From: Bryoerythrophyllum caledonicum
Taxonomy: Eukaryota > Streptophyta > Bryopsida > Pottiales > Pottiaceae
DNA length: 64,000 bases
Direction of reading: 5' to 3'
Assembly: GCA_963971425.1 (NCBI GenBank)
Contig: OZ020518.1
Span: forward strand, 30,262,770-30,326,769
Positions 44,815 to 56,800 of this stretch are shown piece after piece. The translations under genes were made by a program, and so were the position numbers. Each line of letters begins with the position of its first letter. Position 1 is the stretch's first letter. The notes below the pieces were generated by a model. The model saw nothing but the letters and a program-made list of their open reading frames with translations. It was not told the DNA's origin and searched no databases.

Positions 44815-46570
44815 ACTGAAGATTCACACGCAGACCAAGGATCGAGAGGCCAGGTGCTACTTGCAATTTGATTGGTCTAGAGCCCAAAATTGGTCTTGGT
44901 TGGCCTCATAGCTTTCACACACAGACCAAGGGTCAAGAGGCCAAGGGCGTCTAAAATGCCTACATGGTAACACTTTTTGGAGGTTTTGGCGCCAAGAGTT
45001 CGGACCCTCGAGAGAAGTTTGGGTTTCTATTCTTTTTTGGATCAAACTCTTGTGGAGGTGCCAAATAATTTTTTCAATAGAATACTAAGATTTGACAATA
45101 TCTCAACCGTTAGATTAAACCAGTAACTTATTTTACCGAGATTCTTTTATCCAACTTTTTTTAGGTTTTAGGGTTTAGGTAAAAGAATTTTACTTGAAAA
45201 TCCTCAACCCTAAACCCTCAACTTTTTTTATCTAAAAATTTTACCTGAAATTTTTTATTCAAGATTTCACCTACATGTTTTTACTTGAAATTTTCTATGC
45301 CAGTGCCTATGCTGGAATTTTTTTTGTGTAATGAACCTTTAGACCATTTTTGTGATTTAAAAAAAATGTGTTTCCTTATAGACTCCATGGCTGGAGAATA
45401 AGAGAGAGGAAATTTTCATAAAAGTAAGACCCTTAACCCCCAAGGTATCGTGACAATTTTACACCAAAAACACTTCAAAATTGTTGGATTCTAGTGCAAT
45501 GAATAATGAAGGAAACAAAAACTTTGATTTCTTGTTCTGACCGTAGGATCTCAATTAAGGCTTATTAAGTAATATATTAAAGAAACTCGTAAACTTTGAC
45601 CGAACGGATTGAAAGATTATAGTGTTTGAAATCAAGCAAATGGTTCATATTCTTCCATGCATTCAGTGGATCAACAGACTTTGACTTCACTTGGTGTCAA
45701 ATTTTTGCACTACACAAGGTCTAAATTCATTACCATCTTGTTAAGCATGATGTTAGTTCCTTACACACCAATTTTTAGAGGTAGAGGACGGGTGTAGCAT
45801 ATTCAAAACAATTGTGCAAGGAGTATAGGTTCAAAATTTGCCAATTCACACTTTAATTTTTTGTGAACATGATATGTTTTAGATTGATAATCGTATGGTC
45901 AATAAGAAGGTTTACACCACATATTGTAGCGGAAAAATTAAAAAGTCAAAAATATAAAGGTATCTAGGTTTTATGTAGAAAAGAAGAAGTTTTTTTGGTA
46001 CCTTGCCTTACGATGTGTGACAATGTTTGACTTGGGTTAATATGCTATTTTTCACTAAAGACAAGATTTTTTTTGACAATATGAAGGGAAATAATATCAC
46101 TTGCCAGTATTGAAAATCTCACATTCAATAGAGTGTCCTAGCAAAAGTTTTTGAAGGTGCCTGAGGTGCCCGCTCTCCCTATATGAAATTCAAAATCCTA
46201 TAATTTTTTCATCAAATGTCCAATTTAGGAAAAATTTGTTTTCCCACTAAGGTCTTGGTAATGCCTTTCTATAGTAAAAATTTCAAAGAGGATTATTGGA
46301 AATTGTCACCATAGGAACCTGACCAAACTTTCAAAAAGCTCATTTTTGACACTTGGTCCTTTAAGGATTAAAAAGTAGAAATTGACTTGGAATTTGCCGA
46401 ATGCTATGGGTCTCGGCCTCTCAACTCGGTCCCTTAGGCTTTCACTACAAGGACCCAAACTCCGCAAATTACATATTTTAATATTTTTTTCCAACCCCAA
46501 AACTCGGCCTTTCCACATAGTTTGGTCCTCAACATGGTTCGGTCCACAGTCCGCGTGTGAAACCCCTCTT
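44815..46570. mobile_element. Harbinger-like MITE remnant, hosting a TTAA element
   Basis: The left part (gattcacacgcagacc, repeated as ctttcacacacagacc near 44915) and right end (read inward, gtttcacacgcggactgtgg) form an imperfect inverted repeat. The interior resembles the 14.66-kb MITE (ttttggcgccaa, ctcgag blocks). Excluding the nested 931-bp TTAA element its size is about 0.8 kb. Exact ends and target duplication are not resolved. Confidence 0.45.
45437..46367 (+). mobile_element. TTAA-family element (family T, copy 3), 931 bp
   Basis: Starts CCCCCAAGGTATCGTGACA and ends, read inward, TCCTTAAAGGACCAAGTGTC, with TTAA at 45433-45436 and 46368-46371. It is alignable along its length with the copies at 25.0, 47.0 and 57.2 kb. 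No transposase frame. Confidence 0.85.
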
Positions 46571-46996
46571 AGGCCTAAACTAAGGCTACAATGAAGACTT
46601 TTGGAGACGAATCTTTTATACTCTTGAAACATCTTGTAAATTGCAATCAATAATCAAGTCATTGAGTTTATGTATGTAAGTTACACCTATTTGTCTGCCA
46701 TTTTTTTTTGGTTTTTTGGCTTAGAGCCAATTGGCCCCACCTTGATTTACTGTGTGTGGCAAAAAATTGGATAGACACCATTATTTTTTCAAAAATGTCA
46801 CTTATTTTCTGTGATTAAGTCATTTGATCCATTTTTATCCATATATTTTAATGAAAGTTAGCAATTTTTTAGCAAAAGAGAGCCAAACACAAGATTTTCA
46901 TATTTTGAGAAAGCCTCTTTCACATGTAGTGAATGATATCAAGAAATCTTTGCTCTTGAATCTCAAAGAAGTCTAAGAATTTTTTTATTCTCTTAA

Positions 46997-47935
46997 CCCC
47001 TAAAGGCCCAAAAGTTCCCTTGGGAACTCTTGAAGGTTTGGGCAAGTTCCTATGGTCTCAATTTATAACATTCCTCTTTGAAATTTTTACTCTAGTTGGA
47101 CATCCCTATTAGCTTTGTGTGAGTACAATTTTTTTGGCTAAAATCCACATTTCATGAAAAAGTTATAGGGTTTTGGATTTTTAATGGGCAGATTGGGCAC
47201 GTTGGGCAACTCTAAAAACTTTTGCTGAAACACTATCTTAAATGTGAGATTTTCAATAATAGCAAATTCTTTTTTTTTCCTTTCATATTGTCAAAAAACA
47301 ACTTATTGTCTTTTTGAAAAATATCACATTAACATAAGTCAAACATTTTCACAAATTGCCATACATTGTCGGGCAAGGTACCAAAAATCCTTCTTGTTTT
47401 CCACATAAAACTTAGAGATCTTCATATGTTTTACATTCTATTTTTTCAACTACAAGATGTGATGTAATAGTTCTTATTGACCGTTTGGATTCTCATCCTA
47501 TAACATATTTAGTTCACAAAAAAAATATGGCGTGAATTAGCAATTTTGGAACCTCCATTCCTTGTCCAATTTTTTTGAATATGCTACACCCCTTTTCTAC
47601 CTCTAAAAATTGGTGTACAAGGAACAAACATCATGGTTAATATAATGGTAATAAATTTAAACCTTGTTTAGTGCAAATACTTGACACGAAGTGGAGTCAA
47701 AACCCACGCATTGCATGGAAGAAAATGAAACATTATCTCTACTTCAAACACTATTATCTTTCAATCCGTGCAATCAAAGTCTATGAAAATTTGCGAGGAC
47801 CATAATTGATAAATTTTAATTGAGATCCTATAGTTAAATGTAGAAATAAAAGTTTTTGTTTTCCTCCTTACTCATTGCACTAGAACGAGCAGATTTGAAA
47901 GTGATTTTGGTAATAAAATGCCTTGGATCTATGGG
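46997..47935 (-). mobile_element. TTAA-family element (family T, copy 4), 939 bp, inverted
   Basis: Left end CCCCTAAAGGCCCAAAAG with TTAA at 46993-46996; the right end reads inward CCATAGATCCAAGGCA with TTAA at 47936-47939. The interior is the reverse complement of copy 3 (for example gattttcaataatagcaaa, tggagtcaaaacc). No coding capacity. Confidence 0.85.
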
Positions 47936-47939
47936 TTAA

Positions 47940-49385
47940 GACTACTTGATTGTACAAAGTATAAAATCTAAATAATCAATCAGAATACCTTTGAAAGTCC
48001 TCTCTGAAGAGGTAAATGAAAAGGAAATGAAAAAGGCAGGGTGTGGTTTACGTAAGGAAAGAAAGAGAGCATGAGGAACTTTATGCTTCCTTTTTTTGCA
48101 CCATGAATTGTGTGGCTATCAATGCTCTTGGGCCCTACCCAATGCAAGCTAAAGCTCCCCCATAGTACCCTAATTTCTCAAATAGTTGACCAATAGTTCC
48201 TCCATACCTTTACCAAGCCAAGTCACCTTGTCCATGTGTCCCTAATCACCAACATAAGATTTTTTATGTAGGGGTGACATACAAGGTGAGCCTTTTTCAC
48301 TTTCAAACAAAAATTCAATGAAGAAAATAAAAAATCACGGTTCAAAACAACCACCCATAATATTAAGAAATCTTGATATTGGCTTCTTACAAATCTATAT
48401 GGCAATGTAATAAAACGAATGGACTTACTCTATCTATTCCAAGTAGTATCTAGTTCAAATCCCTCCCTTCTTGGTATATAACTTTTGAGAAATGTGTTCA
48501 AAGGTGTATTTGGAAGATGCAATAGAGTTTCCTTTAAAGTCTGAGTTTTAAAAGGTGGCTACCTTGTGTCAGCCAAAAAGACCCGGTGCAGCATCCTTTA
48601 AGGACCTTGTGTCTTTATCTATTCACCAAAGCAGGGTGAGATTTAAATACGGCAATATTTGCAGGGTGAAAATTCTCACCCTCCATATTTTATGGGCCAC
48701 GCGCATGGAACAAGCTAATGTAACCAAATTAGTAATTTGGAGTCACCAATGCCACCTTGCATCTATGTTTGGATGGTGATTATGCCTAGATGATTAACCC
48801 TGTAGCATGTTGGTTGGGTGACAAAGGACCATAATTTATGGAATAAACCCCAAAGTTAACCAAACCACCATGTTTCTCAAAAACAAGTGGACTTTCAAGT
48901 GTACAACCCCTATTAGCGTTTTGGGGTGATAGTCAGGGTTTAAACCCCAAATACTTTCAGGAAAACTCCAATGTTGCAACATCAATTCTTGTGGATGCTC
49001 CATACTCCAAAGTTGGCGTGAGTCTCTCAATTTGTGGAATTTCTGAAATGGATATCTATAGCATGCCAAATAACCACTACTCTAATAATGATGTTTTATG
49101 TATCACATCTAAGCGCATAGTGTAGTCCACTAAGCCCTTGGAGTGGAGTGGGTGTAGATATGAGGGAATGTAGCTAGGTTTGGAGGAGCTCCCCTAAGAC
49201 AAGGATGTGGTCCAAGTTTCCATATCTTACGGATGTGGTCTCCATTTCAATTGGTCTAAAATTTTGGAATATGAGTTACATGTTATAAACTTTAGAAGGT
49301 AGAGGGGTTGTATGTTGTGTTTTCTTTTTTGACAAACTTTCCACAAATCTCTATTACTCAATTTTTTTTCAAGTACAAAATTTTA
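47940..49385. other. No gene recognised
   Basis: Sequence between two TTAA-family copies. Short frames at about 48.56-48.78 kb and 48.84-49.07 kb show no recognisable family. Several phrases (aaaccccaaa, catgttggttgg) do not form a defined repeat. Confidence 0.3.
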
Positions 49386-49600
49386 ACGTCTAAAGTTCCT
49401 AAACTATTCCACACCAAAAACACTTCAATACTAATTATTTTAGTACAAAAAATGAAAAAAAAATGAAGCTTTCATTTTCATCTCCAAGCATAAGATCTTA
49501 ATCTATAGTACAAAAAACATACGGTCACAATTTTTCATAAACTTTGAACCCATGGATTGGAAGAAAATAGTCCTTGGAGTGGGGCAACGGTTCGTAGCAC
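49385..49600 (+). mobile_element. TTAA-family fragment (family T)
   Basis: A diverged piece with cctaaactattccacaccaaaaacacttc, aagatcttaatct and aactttgaacccatggattgg aligns with the first 200 bp of copies 2 and 3. It has no right end. Confidence 0.55.
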
Positions 49601-50439
49601 CTAAGTAACTAAGTGGCAGTAGTTTTTTGAAGGATGTGAAGGGGATGGAGCCATCTCCAAACCTACGTTTAGAAAAAAGGAAGGAGGTAGGTTGTGGGCG
49701 GAAATGGGGGGAAAGTACTTGTCTCCCCCCTTTCCAATTTTGTATGATAGGTAGGTGGCGCCCATGTGTCCCATGTATCCCATGTGTCCCTTGTGTCCAC
49801 TAAATATGGTTTATAATTTATTATCTACTAGTTGAGGTGGCATGTGCATATATGGGAGATGCCACATTCTTCCAAAATTCTCCAAATAATTAATTATATA
49901 CTGAAAATCCCAAATAAAGATAGATTTAGTTGATTTTTAAAAATAAAATCTAATTTAGCCATCACCACATTAAAAAAACCCGCTAATGGGGTCAGATCTG
50001 TGCTTTAAATATTGGATAGGGTATTGACAGGGGAGTTGTGATAGAACTGTCAGTTCCCTATCCCTGGTATCTTCATCCACGTTCGGTTTAAAGCTTAGGA
50101 TTGTAGAATATCACATATTAGGGTTCTTTGTTCACACAGTATAACTTTAGGGCTCTAAATTGAGGCTGTGCGGTTTATAATTTGGGGTTTTCATTATAAT
50201 GCTCACTACCTTCATGTTAAATTTAAGGAAATGCAAAGTACTTCAATTTCGCTCAAAATATTTAAACCTTCATTTTTATAAAAGATAAATTAATAATCTA
50301 TATATAAAGTATTCCATTTTATTTTGAATACTGATTTTTCATTCAGAAGGTTTTTAAGTTTGAATAATAAAATCCATGTTCTTATAATTAATTTATTCCA
50401 CTTCAATTTTTTGGACACATTCTCATATACCAAAATAAA

Positions 50440-50900
50440 ACTATTTAAATAGAACTATTTATACTCATACACGATTTTCATTCAATCTTTTTTTCTATTT
50501 TTCTTTGTCCTTTTATTTTTCTTTTTTCCCTCCATTCACTTTGCTTTCAAATTTAAAGCAAAGTATTTATACTCTAGAACGTATTTCGTTCAACATTTTT
50601 TTCTTTTTTTTCTTTCTCCTTTTGTTTTTCTTTTTTCTCTCCATTCACTTTGCTCTAAAATTACATGCAAACTATTTATACTCCTACACGTATTTCGTTC
50701 ACTTTATATTTTCTTTTTTTCTTTTTCCTTTTCTTCTCCATTAACTCTGCTATACAATTCAGATAAAATTATTTATACTGTTACACATATTTTCTTCAAT
50801 CCTTTTCTTTCTCTTTTTTCCCTCCGTGTACTTTGCTTTAAAATTTAAATAGAGCTATTTATACTCTTACACGTATTTCGTTCTTTATTCTTTTGCATTC
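50440..50900. repeat. Pyrimidine-rich ~100-bp tandem repeat, five copies
   Basis: The landmark ctatttatactcctacacgt followed by atttcgttc recurs at about 50456, 50565, 50672, 50770 and 50856, separated by T/C-rich runs and ctccattcactttgctct. It lies upstream of the MULE B transposase fragment. Confidence 0.8.
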
Positions 50901-51651
50901 ATTTGGTTAAACTGTTGGAAATTGTTGTACCATTTGAGTTTATTGGATGTATTTGAATAAAACATCATAGTTATAGGTTTTAAAAAAATTCTAAACAAAT
51001 TTTTTATGTAAAGAAATAAACTCGTTCAATTCCCTTCAATGCACTTCAGTGTTATTCAAAACTTCAAACAAATGCAACATTTGTTTATTTAGTTTGCTTA
51101 CAACATCTCCATGGTGTTCTCCTTCAAGGAATGAGTTCCCTAAAAAAGTGGATCTCAATTTTTGAACATCATCCCCAAGTTCTCTTCTACATCTTTCTTT
51201 TTGGGGGAGTGTGGTGCACCTCTATACCATTGTGAGAGTCCATTATTCTTTCAATCATCCATGCTTTCTTGAGGAGCACTCTAAGGTAATGTATGTTTAC
51301 TCCAACTTTGCTTTGTTTATTGCTTAAGTAGCTTCATTCTCCACAAATATATCAAATTTTCTGTGGGCCTATATGATAGGGTATTGTCAGGTTTTAGGGT
51401 TCGACTTTGATCATTTTTTTGAATCTTTCCTTACTAGAAGTAGTACAAACTTCATAGTTTGAACTATGTTTCATGGTCTATTGTTCTCAACGGATTCATC
51501 GTCCTAAATCTTCAATAACTGTGGATAGAGTACTGTCTTTGCATTGTGAGAATCCATTTATGTCTGGTACAGCCAATGGTCTTAGACTGCGACCATTATA
51601 CTGAGATAGGGTACTGACAGAAGAATATGTAAAATCGCGCTCTTCCATGTT

Positions 51652-52442
51652 GTGCATATTTCCTATCGAGGTGTTTCAGGATTTCAGTATGGCACAATTG
51701 TGGGCCATACAAGATCCTCCAAGGTCCCCTTCTCTCATCATGACTTGATTTGGAGAGATTGTGTGCGGAAAGGAAAAGACATTGTGAAGACTTGCAAGCA
51801 GGCACGGATTCCTACATCACGGATTGAAGAGTTCCTCATTGGAGAGCGCTTACTTCAAGATGGGATTGAGTGGGACAAGTGGAAGAATGAACGTGGCATT
51901 GTTGATGGCCATCCAAAGCCAAGGTTGGACATGCATAAGAGACATAGATAGTAAGACATACTCTCCATCTTTGTTTTAATTATTGTATTTTCTTTGCAAC
52001 TATCTTCTCTGCCATGGATTAAGTGTTACATGTTCATGACTGAGTAATGCTACTAGTTGACGTCATCGTCCATATTCCCTTTGTTTATGGTCCATGGTAT
52101 CATCACGCACTATTACTTATATTATGGTGTCATATTTGCAGCTATAGGTGTTCCTATGGCCCCAAAGATCATCGTGACAACAAAGACATACGAGCCAATC
52201 ACAAGCGTGGATGCTTGGCCAATTTCTCGATCAAGCAAGAATATATTGAAAGGGATGCTTCTACAATTTCTTACTATCATATGAAGCATACAAGGTTGGA
52301 TGGCTCGGTTGCGCATGGAGAAGGGGATAGGAGCTCCGACTCACGTGCATCAAGAGTGGCCCCTCGAATCTCTGAGGCAGTAAAAGTGTTCATTTGGAAC
52401 CGTCTTGATGCTGGATTCACAACAAAGCCATTGGGGCACTGA
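51652..52442 (+). pseudogene. MULE B transposase, N-terminal two-exon fragment
   Basis: The exon ending at 51950 (…PKPRLDMHKRHR) joins, across a GT..AG intron (51951-52141), to YRCSYGPKDHRDNKDI and FSIKQEYIERDASTI, ending in TGA at 52440-52442. It aligns with the first part of the MULE A transposase (ECAYGPEDHRNDPRICKSHK and following). The catalytic core and SWIM finger are missing; the sequence goes straight on to the partner gene. The true start is uncertain: the frame has no ATG near 51652 and an acceptor-like ag lies at about 51690. It could encode only a DNA-binding or regulatory fragment. Confidence 0.65.
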
Positions 52443-52716
52443 TGGTCCACGAGATGATGACACTTTAGAAGTGTCATCACGGAAAGCTACCCCGGCCTTA
52501 GCCAACCCTACAAATGTCAAGAAATCACGATGTCAAATAACCAATTGAAAATATAAGAAATTTACAACAGTACTGACGCTACACATGATTTGTAGTGAAC
52601 TCAATTCCCTAAAGAATTACAAATGTGTTCTTCATTAAAGGTTGGAACTGCAACGTACTTATAGAACAAGAAGATCAAATAAGCATAGTATTTATCATAA
52701 ACGGACTTGAAATCCA

Positions 52717-52767
52717 TGATAGGGTATTGATACCATAATTATTTATCGCCCTGTCAATACCCTATCA
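52717..52767. promoter_or_regulatory. Inverted GATAGGGTATTGA hairpin between convergent genes
   Basis: tgatagggtattgata and, 16 bases later, ccctgtcaataccctatca form a stem of about 13-14 bp. It lies between the 3' ends of the two MULE B genes, where it could serve as a terminator-like or binding element (inference). Confidence 0.5.
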
Positions 52768-52787
52768 CAACCCTGAGTTCTTCATCA

Positions 52788-53388
52788 TCAGCCATTTGGA
52801 GCAAAAAACACAAAGATCTCACCTCCCTGGCCATCAAATGGAATGTCCATATCATCCTCATCCTCTCCATCGTCATCGTCATCGCCATCGCCGTCCTCAT
52901 CGTTGTCCTCTTCCCCATCCTCATTGTCCTCGTCTTCGTCATCCTCTTCTTCTTCCTCCTCATCTTCCTCCTCCTCCTCATCGGCATCAAGGTGTTCTTG
53001 AGCACCCTCGACGCTCATAACCTTACCTTCAACATCTAGTATCACCACATCTTCAGTCAAAGGATGCAAAACTTCGTCCTCATTTTCAATTGGACCTGCA
53101 CACTCTAAACCAGCACGATCACCCCCATGGTAATCAACCCGAAATTGATCATCGAAGGGTGATGTAATGTCCTGCCGAAGCTCCATTTCGTCATGCAAGT
53201 CCTGGACCACCATGGCTGTAGGCAAGAAACAAACGCAGAAGTCCGATTAAATGACGGATAGGGTATCGATGAAGAAAAATGAAGCCAAAAAAAAAGCCGT
53301 GATGCCACAAATGCGGCATCACAGCACTAGAGTGGGAATGGGACGTACCAATGAACGCTGAAGCAGAAAGAACATCCGTGTTGTCCAT
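52788..53388 (-). CDS. MULE B partner: intact acidic protein, two exons, 155 residues
   Basis: Exon 1 53388-53349 (MDNTDVLSASAFI), a GT..AG intron 53348-53216, exon 2 53215-52788. The join is in frame and gives 155 residues with no lesion. The N-terminal two-thirds is a mildly acidic, soluble-looking region (QDLHDEMELRQDITSPFDDQ; VILDVEGKVMSVEGAQEHL). Then follow about 45 residues of almost only Glu and Asp, and the end GQGGEIFVFFAPNG. The intron contains one copy of the element motif (53257-53273) and another precedes the ATG (53453). I do not recognise the family. An acidic tail also ends the MULE A partner, so the two may be functionally equivalent. A histone- or DNA-mimic role is speculation. 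Confidence 0.55.
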
Positions 53389-53469
53389 ATTCAAGCTCTA
53401 AGAAAACAACCTCTCCTCCGGTCTTCAAACCCTAAACCAAGAAACTTTCGCTATCAATATCCTATCCCA

Positions 53470-54320
53470 TTCAACTGTATCCGAAACCCCAAAAGTACAA
53501 CGCTGTAAGAGAAAGCCCTGGTAAGATATGACAGAACGACGAGACACGACATGAGCACGGTTCCATTGCGATCTGTCCCACGACTAAAAGCTCTATATGA
53601 TCTGCCCCACGATCTAGGTTCTGAGGTGTCAATGGTTACATTAACACGATCTCCGCGTACTCATCACAACCGAAGTGATCAGAAGAGCAGCATTGCCCGA
53701 GCCAGCAGTATTGCAAGATGCCTGGACTTTGATCATACCATTCGGTTGAACTTAGATCTCATAACGACACGATCAAGAGAATGATAACTTACCAGGAAAT
53801 ACTCGATGAGTTACCAGTCTCGACCTCCACAATGCTTATGGTACTCCAGATAAGGCAGGTGAAGCCTCAACCACTCTTTCGGGAGATCACCCACACCCGT
53901 GCCGACTTATCCCCTCATCCGCAGCTTGCCAAGCTCGTTCAAGAAAGAACTGAACCGAAGAGCACCTGCAACGTCTCTACATTACACACCAAGTGAAACC
54001 CCAAGTCAGACTCGAGGTTTGTGTGCACTTTCTCTAGCACAACAGTACTGTGGCGGAAGATCACAGAAGATGACACGACCCTAAAACCTTGAATATAGGC
54101 ATGGTACACCAGATGAATGATCTCGAGACACACCAGATGGACGTGTGAGTGACAATTTTGCTTCAAGGTTTTCGGAGTTCTAAGTTGATGGTATAGTGAC
54201 GATCGAGTTGCACTCCAAAACATTCCTAAAACGTAGTCCACACACACCTCGTTCCTCACCAATGCTTCTCCAAACGCGTTGTCCAATGCACATACCCTAA
54301 ACAACTCGCACCCAACATCC
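53470..54320. other. MULE B right arm, no confident gene
   Basis: Short frames at 53.55-53.78 kb and 53.78-54.0 kb look protein-like but have no recognisable family. They could be decayed element sequence. Confidence 0.3.
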
Positions 54321-54452
54321 ACCCAACTCCCACCAACACCGAGCACCAGCAACACCCAACTCCCACCAACACCGAGCACCAACAACACCCAACTCCCACC
54401 AACACCGAGCACCAACAACACCCAACTCCCACCAACACCGAGCACCAGCAAC
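54321..54452. repeat. 33-bp minisatellite, four units
   Basis: Four copies of acccaactcccaccaacacc plus gagcaccaacaac, starting at 54321, 54354, 54387 and 54420. Frames stay open on both strands, giving repeat peptides. It lies 80 bp inside the MULE B right end. Confidence 0.95.
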
Positions 54453-54659
54453 AGCCACCCTCACCGAGCAGTAGCAAAGAGCGAGAGAATGAGGGAGGGA
54501 GGGTGAACGAAGAGGGAGGGTTTGGGTTCAGGCCCTGTCAATACCCTATCCATAGGTTCGGGAAAACCTAGGTTCGGGATCTACGGGGCGTCGGTGAGAG
54601 GGATTCATCCTCGTCCACTTCATCCCAAAGGTAGGTGCTGCGAACGCTTATGCCTTGGA

Positions 54660-56000
54660 GTGATGAGAGAAGTTTTCTTCTTCCTTGGATTATGAGGATT
54701 AGCAGATTTTGACTTCACTTGGTGTTGAATTTGTGCATTACAAAAGTTCAAGAATTTATTCCATCATGTTGTAAGGTAGAGGCACCCAATTTTGATTGGC
54801 CACCCAATTTTGATCAATGGAGTATGCATGGCATGGTGCATGAAAATGATAAATGCATGAAATGGTGCATGAAGCGACCCAAAACCAATAACTCAAAATA
54901 TGAAAACACCAGTCATTATTGGCATTGGGTCATCAAGTGCGCAATTTTGGGTTGCTCCACCTCAATTGAGCTCTCATTGGTGGCCTTGCCTCAAAAGTTG
55001 AAAAAGGCCGATCGGCATTGGATACCTTCCATGAGTTGGTTATCTATGGCATGTCTTTCTTCTTTTACTCACTCTCACTTGTTGGCATTGGGCAAAGGAG
55101 GGCACCAAATCTCACCTACTCTTAAGTTTGATTATGGGCTCCGATGGTTTTGGGCTGTTAAATTTGATATCAACTCCAAATCTTTGAGATTAAATTTGAA
55201 AAGATATTTGTTGAATTTCATTCCTAATTCCGCAACTTTCTACATAAATGTTTTTGAGATACAATGTCATTTGAGTCTCGAATTGACTTAAGTGATTGGA
55301 ATTGGGTGCCTCTACCTTACATAGTGTCACTTACTTGTACACCAACCTTTGGAGGTGGAAAAGAATCGAGGCATTTTTAAAAATTAAGCAATGAAAAGAG
55401 TTTCAAAAATCGTCAAACATAATTTGATGTTAATATATTAATTTTTGCATAGATAAAAAACCCAAAACGTAAAATCAAAGGTTTATGCTTTATTGGAAGA
55501 AAGTTAAATAAATTTAAATGAGAAAATGATATCTCAATGCTTTTTTGGTTAATATTTCACGAGAAAATGAAGTTTGCTTAGTGCACCTTGTTCAAAAAGG
55601 TGAACAAACCATGATACTTCTTAGGCTGAAAGTTTTATGATATGGAAATTTTTATTTTTTGGGTTATTGTTACAATTTTTAGATAATTCAAATAAAAGAA
55701 TATGATTCACTTGTATTAAAAATCTTACATTTATTAGAGGTCATAGCAAAAGCTTTGGAATTGCCTAGTAAACTTGTCCTTAATTTTTCAAAGATGATGT
55801 AACTTTTTCACTATTGGTCCAATGAGAGAGAAAAATATCTCCATGTAGCTCTTATCTTCTTACAACATCATACAAAATTTCAACAATTGGATACATAAAC
55901 TGCAATCATGGGAATGTGCCCATATTTGCTAAACCCAACCTCTAGACTCTTAGTCATGAGGGTCTAAAATACATCATTGCTTCCCATTTGTATTTCTTTT
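54660..56000 (+). mobile_element. Diverged TTAA-family element (family T), hosting a MITE
   Basis: Similarity to copies 2 and 3 starts near 54670 (cttcttccttggat), continues with gacttcacttggtgtt, then resumes after the inserted MITE (acttgtacaccaacctttgg) and runs to about 55.85 kb (aatcttacatttattagagg; gtcatagcaaaagct). The left end is missing. Confidence 0.6.
54770..55321. mobile_element. 552-bp MITE with perfect 22-bp inverted repeats
   Basis: Both ends read TGTAAGGTAGAGGCACCCAA inward. It interrupts the TTAA-family copy between ccatcatgt and tagtgtcactt. A frame of 190 codons spans the element but shows no recognisable family. I could not define a target duplication. Confidence 0.8.
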
Positions 56001-56357
56001 CTTTTCGATCCAAATTTTGTAGCTCATACCCTTCTAGATGGTCATGAAAGAGTGACCCCATTACTGCCTCCCGAGGAGATGGATGAGGTATCATCTCCTC
56101 TTCGTTCCCCTAATGACCAGGTTTAGGGTTCATGGATCAAAGTTTGGGGTTTAAGGTTTGAGGTTAAGAAGTTATTGGTGACTATTAGGACTTAGGATTT
56201 GAATGGGGCTATGGAAACATGCATGGGAAGAGAGCTGCGGAAACGTTCAAGTGAACAGGAAGGGAAATGACCCCATCCATTTCTGTTCATTCTTTGGGGC
56301 GGGCAACAAGGGGGTCATTCCACCATGGCCCTTCTACATGGATGTGGATTACCTTAA

Positions 56358-56566
56358 CCCCTAAAGGACCAAGTGTCTGTTCAAGGGACAATTTTTCATT
56401 TTGAATGCATTTATCTTTCAGCTTGTACAGTAAGAACTCACAATTTTTTTACCACATCTCATATAATTTTAGGAGAAGATCCTACGGTTATATTCTCAAA
56501 GAGTTCATCTCGGAAATTTTTATTAATGCAGTAGAGATTCCTTAATATGCCTTAGTCCTTTCAAGG
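56358..56566. mobile_element. TTAA-flanked MITE (family T), 209 bp
   Basis: Ends CCCCTAAAGGACCAAGTGTC and, read inward from the right, CCTTGAAAGGAC. Flanked by TTAA at 56354-56357 and 56567-56570. Confidence 0.75.
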
Positions 56567-56800
56567 TTAACCCTTAAAATTTCAAAGGTGCCATTGGTGG
56601 CCACAATATTCTACATGTATGGTGTCGTATTTCATCATGATAAGGATCACATATTGAAATGACCTCCAAATGATAGATGTTGCTTGAAGAATCTTCAATC
56701 CAAAGGTGTAAGTCTTGATGAACTTTAATACATTTTTTTAATATTCTATAGAATAAATTGCGTGCTTATAAACATGGTTCCGACTAACATTTAAGTTTTA

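Larger units (their letters stand above)
50014..54551. mobile_element. MULE-related element (MULE B), 4.5 kb
   Basis: The ends carry GGATAGGGTATTGACAGGG at 50014-50032 and inverted at 54533-54551. Inside are a plus-strand N-terminal MULE transposase fragment homologous to MULE A and a convergent minus-strand acidic-protein gene. The end motif recurs internally in both orientations near 50050 (inverted variant), 51374, 51603, 52717, 52749 (inverted), 53257 and 53453 (inverted). Beyond the 19-bp motif I see no long inverted repeat and no clear target duplication, so the exact ends are uncertain. Confidence 0.55.

Noticed and set aside
52754..53005. Arg/Met-rich frame 52754-53005 (minus) and Pro/His-rich frame 52796-53020 (plus)
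   Set aside because: Alternate readings of the GAN-repeat that encodes the Glu/Asp tail of the spliced acidic gene.
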